Part shown: positions 45,364-57,319 of the stretch, piece after piece
Layout: every line of letters begins with the position of its first letter
Numbering within the stretch: the first letter of the stretch is position 1
NCBI RefSeq assembly: GCF_008728515.1
Contig: NC_044984.1
Coordinates: 121,267,349-121,331,348 of the forward strand
DNA length: 64,000 nt
Reading direction: 5' to 3'
Origin: Papio anubis
Taxonomy: Eukaryota > Chordata > Mammalia > Primates > Cercopithecidae
Made by a program: the position numbers and the translations under genes
The notes under the pieces: generated by a model
What the model saw: only the letters and a program-made list of their open reading frames with translations
What the model was told of the DNA's origin: nothing
The model's database searches: none

Positions 45364-47279
45364 TTTTTTTTTTATTTTATTTTTTAAGGGATGCTTTCAT
45401 GGGTTTCTTGGCAAAGCTCAATTCCCTTTCCCTGACTGATCTTCCACTCATGTGGCCCCAGAACTGGGTGACCACACCATCTTCCCTATTTAGCTGCTGG
45501 GCACCCCATAGTCTACTTCCAGTATCATCTCTATTTGAGGTCACCTTTCTGGGAGTTTTTCGCGTGACATCAGCCAGGCTCCCCTGACTTACTCTTTGAT
45601 ATTCTAGCCTCTCCTTGTGCAGCAGCAACTATTGTCTCTCGGCTCTCAGAGTAGCTGAACTCCTCCCCGGTCAGATCCCCCTGGAGTGAGTCAGGCCCTG
45701 GTTCAGTGTGTCTCCCACTGCAGGGAGCACATATTGGGGTTGCCAGGTAGTCCTCCTGAAATCCCTTTTTCCTGAGCTGAGGAGAGAGAAGACAAACTTC
45801 CCTTTCCCTCCACCCTGGAGCCTGGCATGCACAGGGCACCTGGAATTCTCCGCCGTCCATCCCCTTCCTAAGCTTTCCTCTTAATTTCTAACTCATATCG
45901 TTTTGTACCCTCAACCAGAGTAGGGGCTCTGCTTGTGGTCCAGCACATCCTTTGGACTTTAGCAGGTGTTGTATATGGGTCCCTTGGCCACAAATGCAGT
46001 TTTGCTCTCTGTTTACGCAGGTAAAATTGCCGGGAGAATGTCCAGTATATGGAGAACAGAGTCAGAGGGAGCTATTATTCAGTTAGTATTGAGTATCTGG
46101 GGCCATGACCCAGGAGAAACTCCTTGTGGAAGAGACCTCTCTCTCAAAGACTCAACCCTCCTGTGATAGTCCTGATATGTTTTTGCAGTGCTGTCCCATG
46201 ATCTAACTCACAGAGCTGGGCTCTTGTTCAGAGTGAGTTCTTAGTGTTCTGGGGGCTGATGGGTTTGTGGTTGCTAAGAATTGAGTTGCCTGGAGGAGGA
46301 GGACAGAAGAGGAAACAGAAGTCCCTGCAATCCTCAGGAGACGGAGCAGCCCAGGCACTGTGCTCCAGAATGGGAGGACGCAGCGGCATTTGTGGCAAGG
46401 TCAGGATGCCAATCAGTGTGATCGTCTGTGTGTCCACCTGTTGCAGCCAGCATTTTGCAGTCAGGAGCACCTCTGGCCCTCACTCCTTGATGTCCTTAAG
46501 TGGCATGTGACCAGCCAGGCTCTGGGAGCAGGGGCTGGCGGGCGTAAGGACTGAGCCTGCCCTGGGGGAGCTCCTGGCTGGTTTTGCACCCACTGAAGTC
46601 CTCATTGCCCACCTTTTATCCCTGCCCCCAACATCTCCCCGTTTCTCGTGATGATGTCAAGTCTCTTGGGTGGAGGGAGGACGACGCTGTTGTTTGTTCC
46701 TACTGCATCACTGTGTGTTTTCAGTCTCCCTGTTGGGTTAATTGGTCCTACAAAGGTGTCTTGCTATAGCACCGAGGTGCAGAAAGATTATTACAGTGCC
46801 TGGAGGCTGCTAGATTGGGTGGTGGCCTGTGCTATTGCTGACCTCTTGGTTCACTATGAGAATTGCCTCTGGAATGATGCCAAAAGACTAAGGCTGCCTA
46901 TTAAACTTCAGCATAGCCAGGCTTGGTAAGATTTTTACAAATCATTTGTGTTATTTGCCTCCAAATTCCATAAACATGCTGAAGAATAGTCTTTGAAGAC
47001 AATTCCTTCTCCCTGTTTTAGAGGAAGACTGAAATGGTCTCTTTAAGTGGCTCCTACATACATTTTTGTTATTCAGCAAGACCTGGAGAGATCCCTGAAA
47101 ATTAATTCTAGACAAGTTCTAAATAAAGTAATGGCTGTAAAACACTTGTCCACCATAAGAAAACTAAGGAAAACAATACCTAAAGCAACAGTAACAACAC
47201 TATCTGGTTATTGCATTAAGTTCTAACCTCTAACCAGGAGATTAAAAAAAAAAAAGCACACTTTTGCATTTAGAACAGA
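45364..47279. other. unique sequence
   Basis: About 1.9 kb without a repeat I can name. Several short frames (for example 46648-46929, 93 codons) show no domain. Somewhat GC-richer at 45600-46600 than the window average. Confidence 0.4.
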
Positions 47280-47542
47280 GTTTTTGTTTTGTTTTTGAGA
47301 CAGAGTCTCACTTTGTCACCCAGGCTGGAGTGCAGTGGCACAATCTCAACTCACTGCAACCTCCACCTCCTAGGTTCAAACGATTCTCCTGCCTCAGCCT
47401 CCCGAGTAACTGGGATTATAGTCACATGTCATCACACCTGGCTAACTTTTTAAAAAATACATTTTTGGTAGAGGTAGCATTTCACCATGTTGGCCAGGCT
47501 GGTCTCAAACGACCGACCTCAAATGATCTGCCTGCCTCGGCC
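47280..47542 (-). mobile_element. AluS, 5'-truncated
   Basis: Antisense Alu from a (TTTTG) tail to 'gcctgcctcggccc', lacking the first ~40 Alu bases. Confidence 0.88.
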
Positions 47543-48449
47543 CAGTCATTTTTAAATGTGAGAAAGTAGCTGCATGGGATCAAACACCTCAGAGGCCAAA
47601 CAAGGAGCAGGGAGACACCCCAGGATTTAGCGGCTGTCACCCCAACCAGAAAGAAGGAAGCAGGTCATTGGCTCCTTGCAGTATGACACGGGTGTGATGT
47701 AGACACCTCACCCTCATCCATTTATGAAAAGCATGGATAGAGCATGTGAGGGAGGGACCAAGACTAAACATTTTGAGTCTGGCTTGGAGTTTGGGAGTAA
47801 GTTAGTAAATGGCTCATTTTCTTTGCCCTTTTTTCCTATAGGATGGCTTCTTGCTGGTGGGTGGGGGCAAGGACAGAACTAAACTCCTCTACACAGGGGC
47901 TAGCTCCAGGTGACGCAGTCTGGTTTGATTTAATGTATTGGTATATCATTTCCAAGTCTACCAATTTGATGTGGGGCTTGGGGCTGCTGGGCTAGAGGAT
48001 GAGTGATATCGTTTTATGATTGAATCTCCTGTTCTTGCAAGGGAGACTCTTTGTCTTCTAAGCTGATTAGAATAGCCCAGAAAGAGTACTAGGCCACTTC
48101 CATCTCACGAAAGCCCCACGCCTGTCCCCACGTACCTCATTCCCACATCTGATCCCTGACACTGACCCTGTTGGTTCCCATTATGGCCTCTACCCACACA
48201 GCCTCTCTCCAGTGCAAAAATTTAGAAAAGAACCTTTTATTCTGAGGACGATGGAGATGGTGCCATAGCGGCCCTTGAAGTTAGTCACAGCTTTGCACAG
48301 GCTTGATTTAATACTGGACATTGCCGAAAATGTGAAAAGAGGCATGTTAGTGTTATTTTCTTGGTGTAAAAAGAAATCACAAATTTGATATTCTAAAACA
48401 ACACGTATTTATTATCTTCTGGCTTTGGTGGTCATAAGTGTGACACACT
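47543..48449. other. unique sequence
   Basis: No feature supported. Confidence 0.4.
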
Positions 48450-48736
48450 GGCTGGGAGTGGTGGCTCATGCCTGTAATCCTAGCATTTTGAGAGGCTGAG
48501 GTGGGGGATCACCTGAGGTCAGGAGTTTGAGACCAGCCTGGCCAACATGGTGAAACCCTCTCTCTATTAAAAATACAAAATATTAGCTGGGCATGGTGAC
48601 GATCGCCCCAGGCTGGGGCAGGAGAATCTCCTGAACCCGAGAGGCAGAGGTTGCGGTGAGCCAATACCATACCACGGCACTCCAGCCTGGGCAAAATTCA
48701 GTCTCAAAAAAAAAAAAAAAGAAGAAGAATAAGAAG
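48450..48736 (+). mobile_element. AluS with internal deletion and target duplication
   Basis: Sense Alu in which the middle of the right arm is shortened ('gatcgccccaggctggggca'). Tail of A followed by (GAA)n. Flanks AAGTGTGACACACT (48436-48449) and AAGTCTGACACACT (48737-48750), one mismatch. Confidence 0.9.
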
Positions 48737-48839
48737 AAGTCTGACACACTTATGATATATTTTTTGTTTATACACAAGTTTTAAAAGACATTGCTCTCTG
48801 TGAGTTATTCTTTGTGTACAATGAGATGTTTTTGATGCA

Positions 48840-49010
48840 TTTTTCTTATCAGTGTAACTAACTCTCACATTTTTTTAACCACTGCCTGGTAGTTTATATT
48901 CACATGTATCAACTAATATTTAAATTTCTCTTGTTGATAATCATTTAGGTTGTCTCCATCCTGAATTCATCCATTGTTTGCTGCTACAGTACAGTCTTGT
49001 TAAGCTCTAT
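48840..49010 (+). mobile_element. L1M 3' fragment
   Basis: 'taaccactgcctggtagttt', 'acatgtatcaactaatattt' and 'gataatcatttaggttgtct' are in L1M 3' order. Confidence 0.5.
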
Positions 49011-49384
49011 CTGATAGGAATGGGACATTTGCCAATCGATGGCACTTAGAAGTACACAGCTTAGAAAGATTATAAGGCAGAGTCTGGGTTCGATGGGAAG
49101 AAGTTCTAGGATTGATAAGCACTGTGGGTCTCTGCTGCAGGGAAAGGCGGATGGCATGATTGACAACAAGCATCTGCTCTGCATCCTGTTTCTGCATTGT
49201 GTGGTGGGATCAGCGCAGCCCCCTCCATTCTCCCTGTGTCCAGTGAGGCTGACATTTAGAATCATGACTCCAAAGGTTGTCAGACCTGCAGCCTATGGTC
49301 AGCAGCCTCAACAAATCTTTACCTAGGACTGTGACTGTGTTCTATTTATTAAAACAATACATAGGTTCTCATGAATTTAAGATT

Positions 49385-50175
49385 TACTTGAAAAAAAGCT
49401 GAATAGCAGTAGTAATTAGAGAAATGCAAATCAAAACCACAGTGGGACACTATGCACACCAGTCAGAATGGCTATTATTAAAAAGTCAAAAACTAACACC
49501 AGCTGATGAGGTTGTGGAGAAAGGGAATCCCACACTGTTGGTGGGAGTGTAAATTAGTTAAACCATTGTGGAAAGCAGTGTGGTGATTCCTCAAAGAACT
49601 AAGAACAGAACTACCATTTGACCCAGCAATCCTACTACTGGGTATATACCCAAGGGAATATAAGTAATTCTACCAGAAAGATGCATGCACCCGTATGTTA
49701 ATTGCAGCACTATTCACAATAGCACAGACATGGAATCAACCTAAATGCCTATCAGTGGTAGACTGGATAAAGAAAATGTGGTATATATACATGATGGAAT
49801 ACTATACAGCCATCAAAAAGCATGAGATCATGAGGATCAAGTCCTTTGCAGGAACATGGAAGGAGCCAGAGTCTGTTATCCTTAGCAAACTAACACAGGA
49901 ACAGAAGACCAAATACTGCATGCCCTCACTTATAAGTGGGAGCTAAATAACGAGAACTCATGGACACAGAGAGGGGAACAACAGACACTGGGGCCTAATT
50001 GAGGATGGAGAGTGGGAGGAGGGAGAGATTTAAGAAAGAAAGGAAAAAAAAAGACTATACTATGCTTGGTACCGGCATGATGAAATTATCTGTGTACCAA
50101 ACCCCCGAGTCGTGAGTTTACCTATGTAACAAACCTGGGCCCCTGAACCTAAAATACAAGTTAAAATATTTTTAA
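49385..50175 (+). mobile_element. 5'-truncated L1 (primate L1P/L1MA-like), 3' end
   Basis: Begins within the end of ORF2 ('agagaaatgcaaatcaaaac'), includes 'gaatactatacagccatcaa' and 'taagtgggagctaaataacg', then the 3' untranslated region 'gtttacctatgtaacaaacc', ending in an A-rich tail. An 83-codon remnant (49695-49946) is the C-terminal ORF2 piece. It is much better preserved than the other L1 pieces here. Confidence 0.88.
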
Positions 50176-51035
50176 AATTATTTTTGTTTGACCTCTACTC
50201 CATAAGACCATTTAGACCCTGTCTGTGTTTTTCTTTTCCCCAAAGCAAGTGTTTTTGTGGTTTGTTTGAAGGCACATATAACCACATGGTCTGCCTGCTC
50301 TTGGTGGTGGATTTCCAGAATAAACTTCAGGCAGATGGCACTTTTATGTTCCCTTGTAAACCAGAATGACCAAGGTGTTCTGCAAGCAGTTCTTAACTCG
50401 GTTATATACAAATGGTTTCACAGCTGAAAGGAGTAATTGTAAAATGTCAAGCGGAATATATGCCCACTGGTACACTCTGCAAATGACCAGAAATAACCAT
50501 CTTTGCCCGAGCAGGTTAAACACTGTGTACTTTCTAAATGTGCCTTTCTGCAGTTGCTCGAGAGTGGAAAGCCACACTTCTAATGTCCCCAGTGGAATTC
50601 AACTACCTACAGCAAACTATTTGCTACAGTTTATGAGACCTAATGATCATATTCATTGGCATAAATCTATTACACCAATGTTCACCTAATAGGGTTTAGA
50701 TGTTCTGTCATTTCTTAGCACGTATTGGAATATAAAAACACGAAAAGATGGTAACTGGAGAATGAACTGGAGGCAGCTAAGTGGAAAAGAAGACAGGCAA
50801 AAACCATGCAGATGGGAACTCATATTGACCTGCCTGCATTCAGACGGACCTTTGCTGACATTTATTTTCTCATGCTAAGCAAGTTCAGGAAAGAAATTGG
50901 TGGTTGTTAGATGGTGTCAGTCGGTAATAGATTCTGAGTATTTCTGTGGCAGGAATGGGACATGACACGTTTTTAAGGATTGTAATCAATATCATTAATA
51001 TTTATAATATGTTTTAAACAAAACAGCTATTGGCG
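50176..51035. other. unique sequence
   Basis: A 107-codon plus frame (50366-50689) and two minus frames overlap, none with a recognised domain. No repeat family seen. Confidence 0.4.
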
Positions 51036-51039
51036 GCAT

Positions 51040-51235
51040 ACCCATTAAATACTTGTCTTTGTAAATGACGTTTTATTGGAGCATAGCCATGGCTGTACAT
51101 TTGTGTATTGTCTGTGGAGACTCGTGCCCTACATAACAGCAGGGTTGAGTAGCTGAGACAGAGTCTGTAGGGTTATGAGTCTAAAATATTTAATCTCTGG
51201 CCCTTTGCAGAAATAGTTCGCTCATTCCTGATAGG
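51040..51235. mobile_element. hAT-family nonautonomous DNA transposon
   Basis: 'gttttattggagcatagcca', 'tttgtgtattgtctgtggag', 'agcagggttgagtagctgag' and 'tttaatctctggccctttgc' match a hAT-type element that I know well as a consensus, though not its exact name. It ends near 'gctcattcctgata'. Confidence 0.65.
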
Positions 51236-51239
51236 GTAC

Positions 51240-51450
51240 GTTCAACTACCTAGATTCAATTCTTCCCCTCATTTGCTAGCTCTGTGACCTTAGGAAAGGT
51301 ACATCTATTTTGGAGTCTCAGTTTCCAAAACAGGTCAAATGATTCCTACCACAACACCTCATTCATGCACATTGAGAATTAAACATGGAAATACAGGCAT
51401 AGTTAGCTTTTAGCATAATGTGGTAAGAATTTGGTAAATGTTAGAAATTA
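51240..51450 (-). mobile_element. MIR SINE
   Basis: 'ctagctctgtgaccttagga', 'ggagtctcagtttccaaaac' and 'cacattgagaattaaacatg' give an antisense MIR. Confidence 0.75.
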
Positions 51451-51640
51451 CTTTCATCATTAATTCTGTGTGCTTACAAAAGAGGGGTAAATGTCAAAAG
51501 ATTTCTCAGCAAAGTTGTCAGAGCTCCTCCCAGTTAGAATGGGCACCAGCTGGAAGCTTGTGGCACAGCTGTGACCATGGCTGCTGGCTGTGCCCCTGCC
51601 TTCCTGGGAGAGGGGGAGGGACGATTGCAACACACTCTCA

Positions 51641-51775
51641 TGCATAGTGTAGTCTACGCACAGTTCACGCATAGTGTAGTCTATGCACAGTTCACGCATA
51701 GTGTAGTCTACGCACAGTTCACGCGTGGTGTAGTCTACGCACAGTTCATGCATAATGTAGTCTATGCCTAGTTTT
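51641..51775 (+). repeat. 27-bp minisatellite, five copies
   Basis: Unit starts at 51641, 51668, 51695, 51722 and 51749 (TGCATAGTGTAGTCTACGCA as its first 20 bases). The copies differ by a few C/T and G/A changes. As 27 is a multiple of three, one plus frame reads (HSVVYAQFT)n and one minus frame (MRELCVDYT)n. Neither is supported as a gene. Confidence 0.97.
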
Positions 51776-51845
51776 AATTTTACAAATTGTTAAGATGATA
51801 GTTTTAGTTGCAATTGTGCTTGCTTTATCCTTGTATAAATATTGT

Positions 51846-52159
51846 TGTTTTTGTTTGTTTACTTGTTTTTGTTTTTGAGGTGGAGTCTCACTCTGTTGCC
51901 CAGGCTAGAGTGCAGTGGTACGATCTAGGCTCACTGTAACCTCTGCCTCCCAGGTTCATGCGATTCTCCTGCCTCAGCCTCCCGAATACCTGGGATTACA
52001 GGCGCAGGCCACATGCCTGGCTAATTTTTTTGTATTTTTAGTAGAGATAGGGTTTCACCATGTTGGCCAGGCTGGTCTTGAACTCCTGAGCTCAAGTGAT
52101 CTGCCTGCCTTGGCCTTTTGAAGTACTAGGATTATAGGCGTGAGCCCCTGTGTCAAGCC
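51846..52159 (-). mobile_element. AluS
   Basis: Antisense Alu with a (TTTG)n-like tail. Complete to 'gcgtgagcccctgtgtcaag'. Confidence 0.88.
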
Positions 52160-52503
52160 CATATCCTTATATTTTTATTGCTCTTATTATTTTACTGGAT
52201 AAGTTGCTGACAGATATACGCTATAACCCACATTTTAGCTGTTATCACTCCTGTTTTCTAATATTGTTCATGGGAACTTCTGGCTCACCCTTCTCTCAAA
52301 TTACCTGCTGGGCCACACTCTTTACCTTTACTCTTTTTTACCCAAGTTCCCCAGGACTACAGTTTCCTCATGAGGCTGAAGAAATGAGGGCTCTTTCCTG
52401 GAGGTCTATCCAGTATCTAGTATCATGAACAATACATAGGACCTTAGTGAATGTGTGGGCCTCCTTCAGCCAACTATTCACTTCTAGCCTTGTGGATAGA
52501 TGG
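52160..52503. other. unique sequence
   Basis: No feature recognised. Confidence 0.4.
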
Positions 52504-52513
52504 AGGCATATGT

Positions 52514-52861
52514 TGTGTGTGTGTGTGTATGTGTGTATGTGTGTGTGGTGTGTTTGGTTTTTTTGTTTGTTTGTTTTTTGTTTGTTTTTTGATTTTTGAG
52601 ACAAAGTCTCACTCTGGAGTGCAGTGGTGTGATCCCGACTCACTGCTCCACCTCCCAGGTTCAAGCAATTCTCATGCCTCAGCCAGCTGAGTAGCTGGGA
52701 TTACAGGCACCCACTATCACGCCTGGCTAATTTTTGTATTTTTGAAGAAACAAGGTTTCACTATATTGGCCAGGCTGGTATTGAGCTCCTGACCTCAATT
52801 GATCTGCTCACCTTGGCCTCCCAAAGTGCTGGGATTACAGGCGTGAGCCACCACGTCCGGC
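52514..52861 (-). mobile_element. Alu with CA microsatellite inside its target duplication
   Basis: Antisense AluS. Target duplication AGGCATATGT at 52504-52513 and 52862-52871. Between the left copy and the Alu body lie a (TG)n tract (52513-52550) and a T/G tail, so the microsatellite belongs to the insertion's 3' tail. The left arm has a deletion ('cactctggagtgcag'). Confidence 0.9.
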
Positions 52862-52871
52862 AGGCATATGT

Positions 52872-53559
52872 ATTTTGAATTGGCAGTATTAGCACTTTAA
52901 TTAAAATAATGCTTATTATTTTTAAAAAGTCTGAACAATGTATAAAGATGAGAGCAAAAATCCCCCAAATCATAGGACCCTAAAACCCCCATTAGTAGTA
53001 TTAGTGGACCATTATTTCAGTCATTTAAGAACATTTCTGTACAAGGAGATAGATGTGAATCCACAGAAAGGACATAATCTACTAAAAAGTATACTCTGCA
53101 CAATATTCTTAATAAGAACGTACTCAATTTATGTGTGTTTGTGTATAGCAGAGACAAGGGATCCAACATGAAACTGCTGGACTTAAATGTTAGCTAACTT
53201 GAGAGGTGTTTAAGGCATTCTGTTAAGACTGAGGGAAAAAAAGGCTTATGATAAAATTAATGCAAATTTAGCACCATCATTAAAAATGCTGTTACTGTTG
53301 TTGTTTTACATGTTTTAAGGTCATTTAAGCTGGTCAGCCGAGTTTCGTGCTCGGAAGATGAAGGCACTACCACCCTCTCCCTTCCTCCTCTGCCTCCATC
53401 ACTAATTATTTTTCTTTGCATTACTTGAAATAGTTTATACCATTTATATAGTGTAGTGAATTTCCAATTCCCATGTTCATTACATTTTAGTTCTGTATGA
53501 AGATTATCCTGCCTCGTTCGTCACTGGCATTGCTTCATCTGTTTCCCATCTTCCAAAGT
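52872..53559. other. unique sequence
   Basis: AT-rich, no feature supported. Confidence 0.4.
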
Positions 53560-53850
53560 TTTTATTTTATTTTATTTTATTCTATTTTATTTTATTTTTG
53601 AGACAGAGTCTCGCTCCATCGCCCATGCTGGAGTTCAGTGGCATCACCTCTGCTCACTGCAACCTTCGCCTCCCAGGTTCAAGAGATACTCCTGCTTCAG
53701 CCTCTGGCATAGCTAGGATTACAGACACCTGCCAACATGGGGTTTCACCATGTTGGCCAGGCTAGTCTCAAACTCCTAACCTCAAGTGATGTGCCCCCGT
53801 CGGCCTCCCAAAGTGCTGGGATTACAAGCACAAGCCATCGCGCCCAGGCC
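53560..53850 (-). mobile_element. Alu with (TTTTA)n tail and internal deletion
   Basis: Antisense. (TTTTA)n at 53561-53600. The central 'gctaatttttgtatttttag' region is missing ('gccaacatggggtttcacc'). Confidence 0.88.
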
Positions 53851-55084
53851 CAATTTATTTTAAAAGTATATTTTGTCTGCTAAGATTCTTCACCAAGTCC
53901 ATTCAAATACATAGTAAATGGGGCTTTCATCTTTCTATTCCTTCACATCATTTACTATGATCCTAGGGGGAGAAAAGGAGATCCAATCATGGCTTCAATC
54001 TACTGTATTGGATTGGAAATCTCAACATATTTGTAAAAAGTAAAGTACTATATAATTATAAGAGATTTTCATCCATCATCTGTTCAATAAGCATTGATTG
54101 ATGGCCCTGTGTGACAGGCACTGGGATTGAAGCTGGGCCTAGAGAAGGTTTAATACCCAGTTGTTGGCATCACCGAGCTCATTATGGCCCTGGGAAGTGT
54201 TTTGTGTACAATAACAGACTTCCACTTTCTGGCAGAAATTTCTTTAATGAGAAATGAAGGATTATCTCGTAATTAAAGGCTGAGCTTGAAACACGGATGC
54301 CCTTAAGGAGAGTGATAGTGCCTTCATTTATTTAGAATCAGGTGTAGAAGCACTGGGTTCTTTCCAGAATGCAGAAAACGGATAAGAGAAATTTGGAAAA
54401 AAATAAAAATAGCAAGCATTGCTGTGAACTTTAGGGCTAATTTGCCAATCTTTTGATTTCCCCAGAAACATGTCTTCCTTTGAAAAATATTTACCTTTGG
54501 CCATTGAGGCAGCTCATTAATAGACAGCGATTATGAAATCACGTTCTCCTTCCAGGGGAGGGAAACTTGGAGAGAGAGGCAGTGCCTTAGCACAGTGAGC
54601 TGCCCAGCTGGAAACCTAATGGAACAGAACACCATCTAATCCCTGGGAGATGCATGCAGCCGCTCTGTGATTTTACAACCACAGCAGACTTTTCCCATGA
54701 GTATACCTTGTGGGTGGTTCAGAATTCCCAGTTGAGAGGCAGCCGTGTAGAAACCAGGCCAGCTTCTGCAGGGCTGTGATTCAGTTCTGGTAAGAAGAGA
54801 TGGCCCTGCTTTCTGTCTGCCGGCTGTCTGTCAGGGACACTGCTGCCCTGCAGACCTGCCAAGGAGTGAGGGAATAGCATTCTCTGAACATTGCTGTCTC
54901 TGCATACATCTTTGTTACAAGGCAATGGCAGACTGCTACAGAGTACAATGGAATGGTAAAGCTAAAATGGGTCATTTCCTAAAAACAATGACATCAATCT
55001 GATTCTTCAAAGCCTGGAGGTACGGAAGAACAAATAGGGAACCATGAGGGCTGCCTGGTCCCTGTTGTTCACTTGTGTTTTCAT
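53851..55084. other. mostly unique; L2/MIR-like fragment at 54070-54140
   Basis: The fragment is 'tcaataagcattgattgatg' then 'gacaggcactgggattgaag', a reversed L2-type end. No other element or exon seen. Confidence 0.4.
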
Positions 55085-55200
55085 TCTGCCCTCTGGACTG
55101 TAAACTTCCTGAGGGCAGGCCCATAGTCACATGCTGATGAGGCTCCCAGTGTATGTGCCAAGGTGCTGAGGACATCATAGGTCAAGGCTCATAAAATAAA
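55085..55200 (+). mobile_element. L2 LINE 3' end
   Basis: 'tggactgtaaacttcctgag', 'ggcaggcccatagtcacatg' match the sense L2 terminus. Confidence 0.6.
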
Positions 55201-55679
55201 GTTCCTTCAGACAACCAGGCTCAAAATTACAATGAATGAGGTGAGTGTGGTGAGAGAAAAAATGGGAAGTGACAAGACTGGTGATTCGGAGAACTTGGAG
55301 GACACAGCCACTTGTGTCCCTGTGTGAATGGAAGCCAGCAACACCGGGTCCCCCAGTGCTTCACAACAAACCAAAAACCTACTGTTGCCGTTGCTAGTGT
55401 GGTGCTGTTTCTTATGGTGAGTTTCCTTTTATACTTATTATGAGTTTCCCCCATTGTTTAATGTTACTTCAAGCAAGCACGATGCTGGGACTGTGTCTTT
55501 TTAAAATTCTTTCTACTTTGCCTCCACATCACCCATCATGAAGCCTGGTGTGAGGGACCATGTTGATGCTGTGCGGTTTCCTGGTGGTGCTTACGGAGCA
55601 TTGCTGGGCTGCTCTGCTCAGCTACTGATGACCGTGTTCAACTGAAGCCTGAGGTTGGCTGAGATAGTGGCCTTCTCTT
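55201..55679. other. unique sequence
   Basis: No feature recognised. Confidence 0.35.
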
Positions 55680-56250
55680 CTGCACTAGTTTTCTATTGCC
55701 ACTGCAGCAATGACCACAAACTTAGTGGTTTAAAAAAACACAATGTGGCCAGGCACAGTGGCTCATGCCTGTCATCCCAGCACTTTGGGAGGCCGAGATG
55801 GGCAGATCACCTGAGGTCAGGAGTTCCAGACCAGCCTGGTCAACATGGTGAAACCCTGTCTCTACAAAAAAAAATATAAAAAATTAGCTGGGCATGGTGG
55901 CAGATGCCTGTAATCTCAGCTACTTGGGAGGCTGCGGCAGGAGAAACACTTGAATCTGGGAAGCAGAGGTTGCAGTGAGCCACGGTTGCATCACTGCACT
56001 TCAGCCTGGGCAACAGAGCAAGACTCGATCTCAAAACAAAAACAGAAACAAACAAACACACACACAAATGTATCAGCCTACTATTCTGTAGGTCAGATTC
56101 TGAAAATGGGCCTCGTCACGCTACAGTCCAGGCACCGGCAGGGTTGTACATCCTTCCGGAGACTCCAAGGAAGAATCCATTTCCTTGTTCTTCCTGGTTG
56201 TTGGTGGAATTCAGTTCTTTGTGATCATAGGATCGGGGTTCCTATTTGCT
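55680..56250 (-). mobile_element. MLT1-type LTR, reverse, split by an Alu
   Basis: Left part 'gttttctattgccactgcag', 'aacttagtggtttaaaaaaa'; right part 'ctattctgtaggtcagattc', 'ggcagggttgtacatccttc', 'aagaatccatttccttgttc'. The Alu at 55747-56064 separates them. Confidence 0.7.
55747..56064 (+). mobile_element. AluS, sense
   Basis: 'ggccaggcacagtggctcat' to 'gcaagactcgatctc', with an A/C-rich tail. ACACAATGT before and CACAAATGT after may be the target duplication. Confidence 0.9.
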
Positions 56251-56261
56251 GCTGTTGTTTG

Positions 56262-56955
56262 CTCAAAATCCATATATTGAAGTCCTAATACCCAGTATCT
56301 CAGAATGTGGCTGTGTTTAGACATAGGATCTTTGCAGAGGTAAATATAATAGGGCCATGAAAGCAGGCTGTAATCCATCTTTTCTTATTTTTTTTTTTAG
56401 ATAGGATCTTGCTCTGTCTCAAAACAGGCCGCTGGAGTGGAGTGCAGTGGCGCAATTACAGCGCACTGCAGCCTTGAACTCCCAGGATCAAGTGATCTCA
56501 GTCTCCTGAGTAAGTGAGACTACAGTTATGCACCAACACACCCAGCTATTTATTTTTTCTTTTAGTAGAGATAGGAGTCTCGCTATGTGGCACAGGCTGG
56601 TCTCCATCTCCTGGGCTCAAGCAATCTTCCTGCGCCAATGTTCCAAAGCGTTGGGATTACCGGCATGAGCCACCATGTCCATCCATAATCGAGTCTTACT
56701 GTTGTCCTTTTGAGAACAGATCAGGATACACAGAGAGCCACCAAGGGTGAGTGCACAGAGGAAAGGCCACTGAGAACACAGCAAGAAGGCCACAATCTGC
56801 TCTCCAAGGAGAGAGCCCTCAGGAGAAACCAAAGCTGCTGACACCTTGATTTTGAACTTGCACCCTCAAGAGCTGTGAGAAGAAAAATTTCTACTGCTCT
56901 AGGCACCCCAACTATAGTATATCATTAGGGCAGCCCTAGCAAACTAATACTAGCT
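56262..56955 (+). mobile_element. MLT1-type LTR, sense, split by an AluJ
   Basis: 'atccatatattgaagtccta', 'cccagtatctcagaatgtgg', 'ggatctttgcagaggtaaat'; after the Alu, 'agcaagaaggccacaatctg', 'gaaaccaaagctgctgacac' and 'gggcagccctagcaaactaa'. Both ends are preserved. Confidence 0.85.
56383..56685 (-). mobile_element. AluJ, reverse, nested in MLT1
   Basis: Antisense old Alu ('gcactgcagccttgaactcc', 'gatctcagtctcctgagtaa'), with a ~15-base disruption 'tctcaaaacaggccg' in the left arm. Forms an inverted pair with the sense Alu 320 bases upstream. Confidence 0.88.
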
Positions 56956-57319
56956 GGTACATATTTCTCCCTCGTTTGTACTGCCAAGTCTACCCCACTC
57001 TACAGAAAACAAAAGCATGGAATTTTTTTTTAAAGGAAAACTTTAATAAAAGATAGGGTTATGATTCCACCTTCGGTTTTCAGGGAGATGGTGTTTACAT
57101 GCTCAACACAGAGAATCAGGAGTAGGCAAGATGGGAGATAACAGGAAAGTTGCTGCTCTCTGCCTTTGGATCTAAACTCTGCTTTAGTGATGAGAATTCT
57201 CTCACAGTGAAAAGATGCTTTCGATGGAAACTCTATGCCCATCACTCTCTGGAAAATGATCTTGTCTCCTTTTAATCCTTTTTGGATAAAGGTAATTCTG
57301 ATGGATATAAGTGTCACTT
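56956..57319. other. unique sequence
   Basis: No feature assigned. 57220-57319 may be an unrecognised extension of the L1 that follows. Confidence 0.35.

Noticed and set aside
46648..46929. 93-codon frame with a possible upstream acceptor (ttttcag)
   Set aside because: The acceptor is weak, no donor is convincing, and the protein has no recognisable feature.
49695..49946. 83-codon frame with clear protein homology
   Set aside because: It is the C-terminal piece of L1 ORF2 in a 5'-truncated copy, not a host gene.
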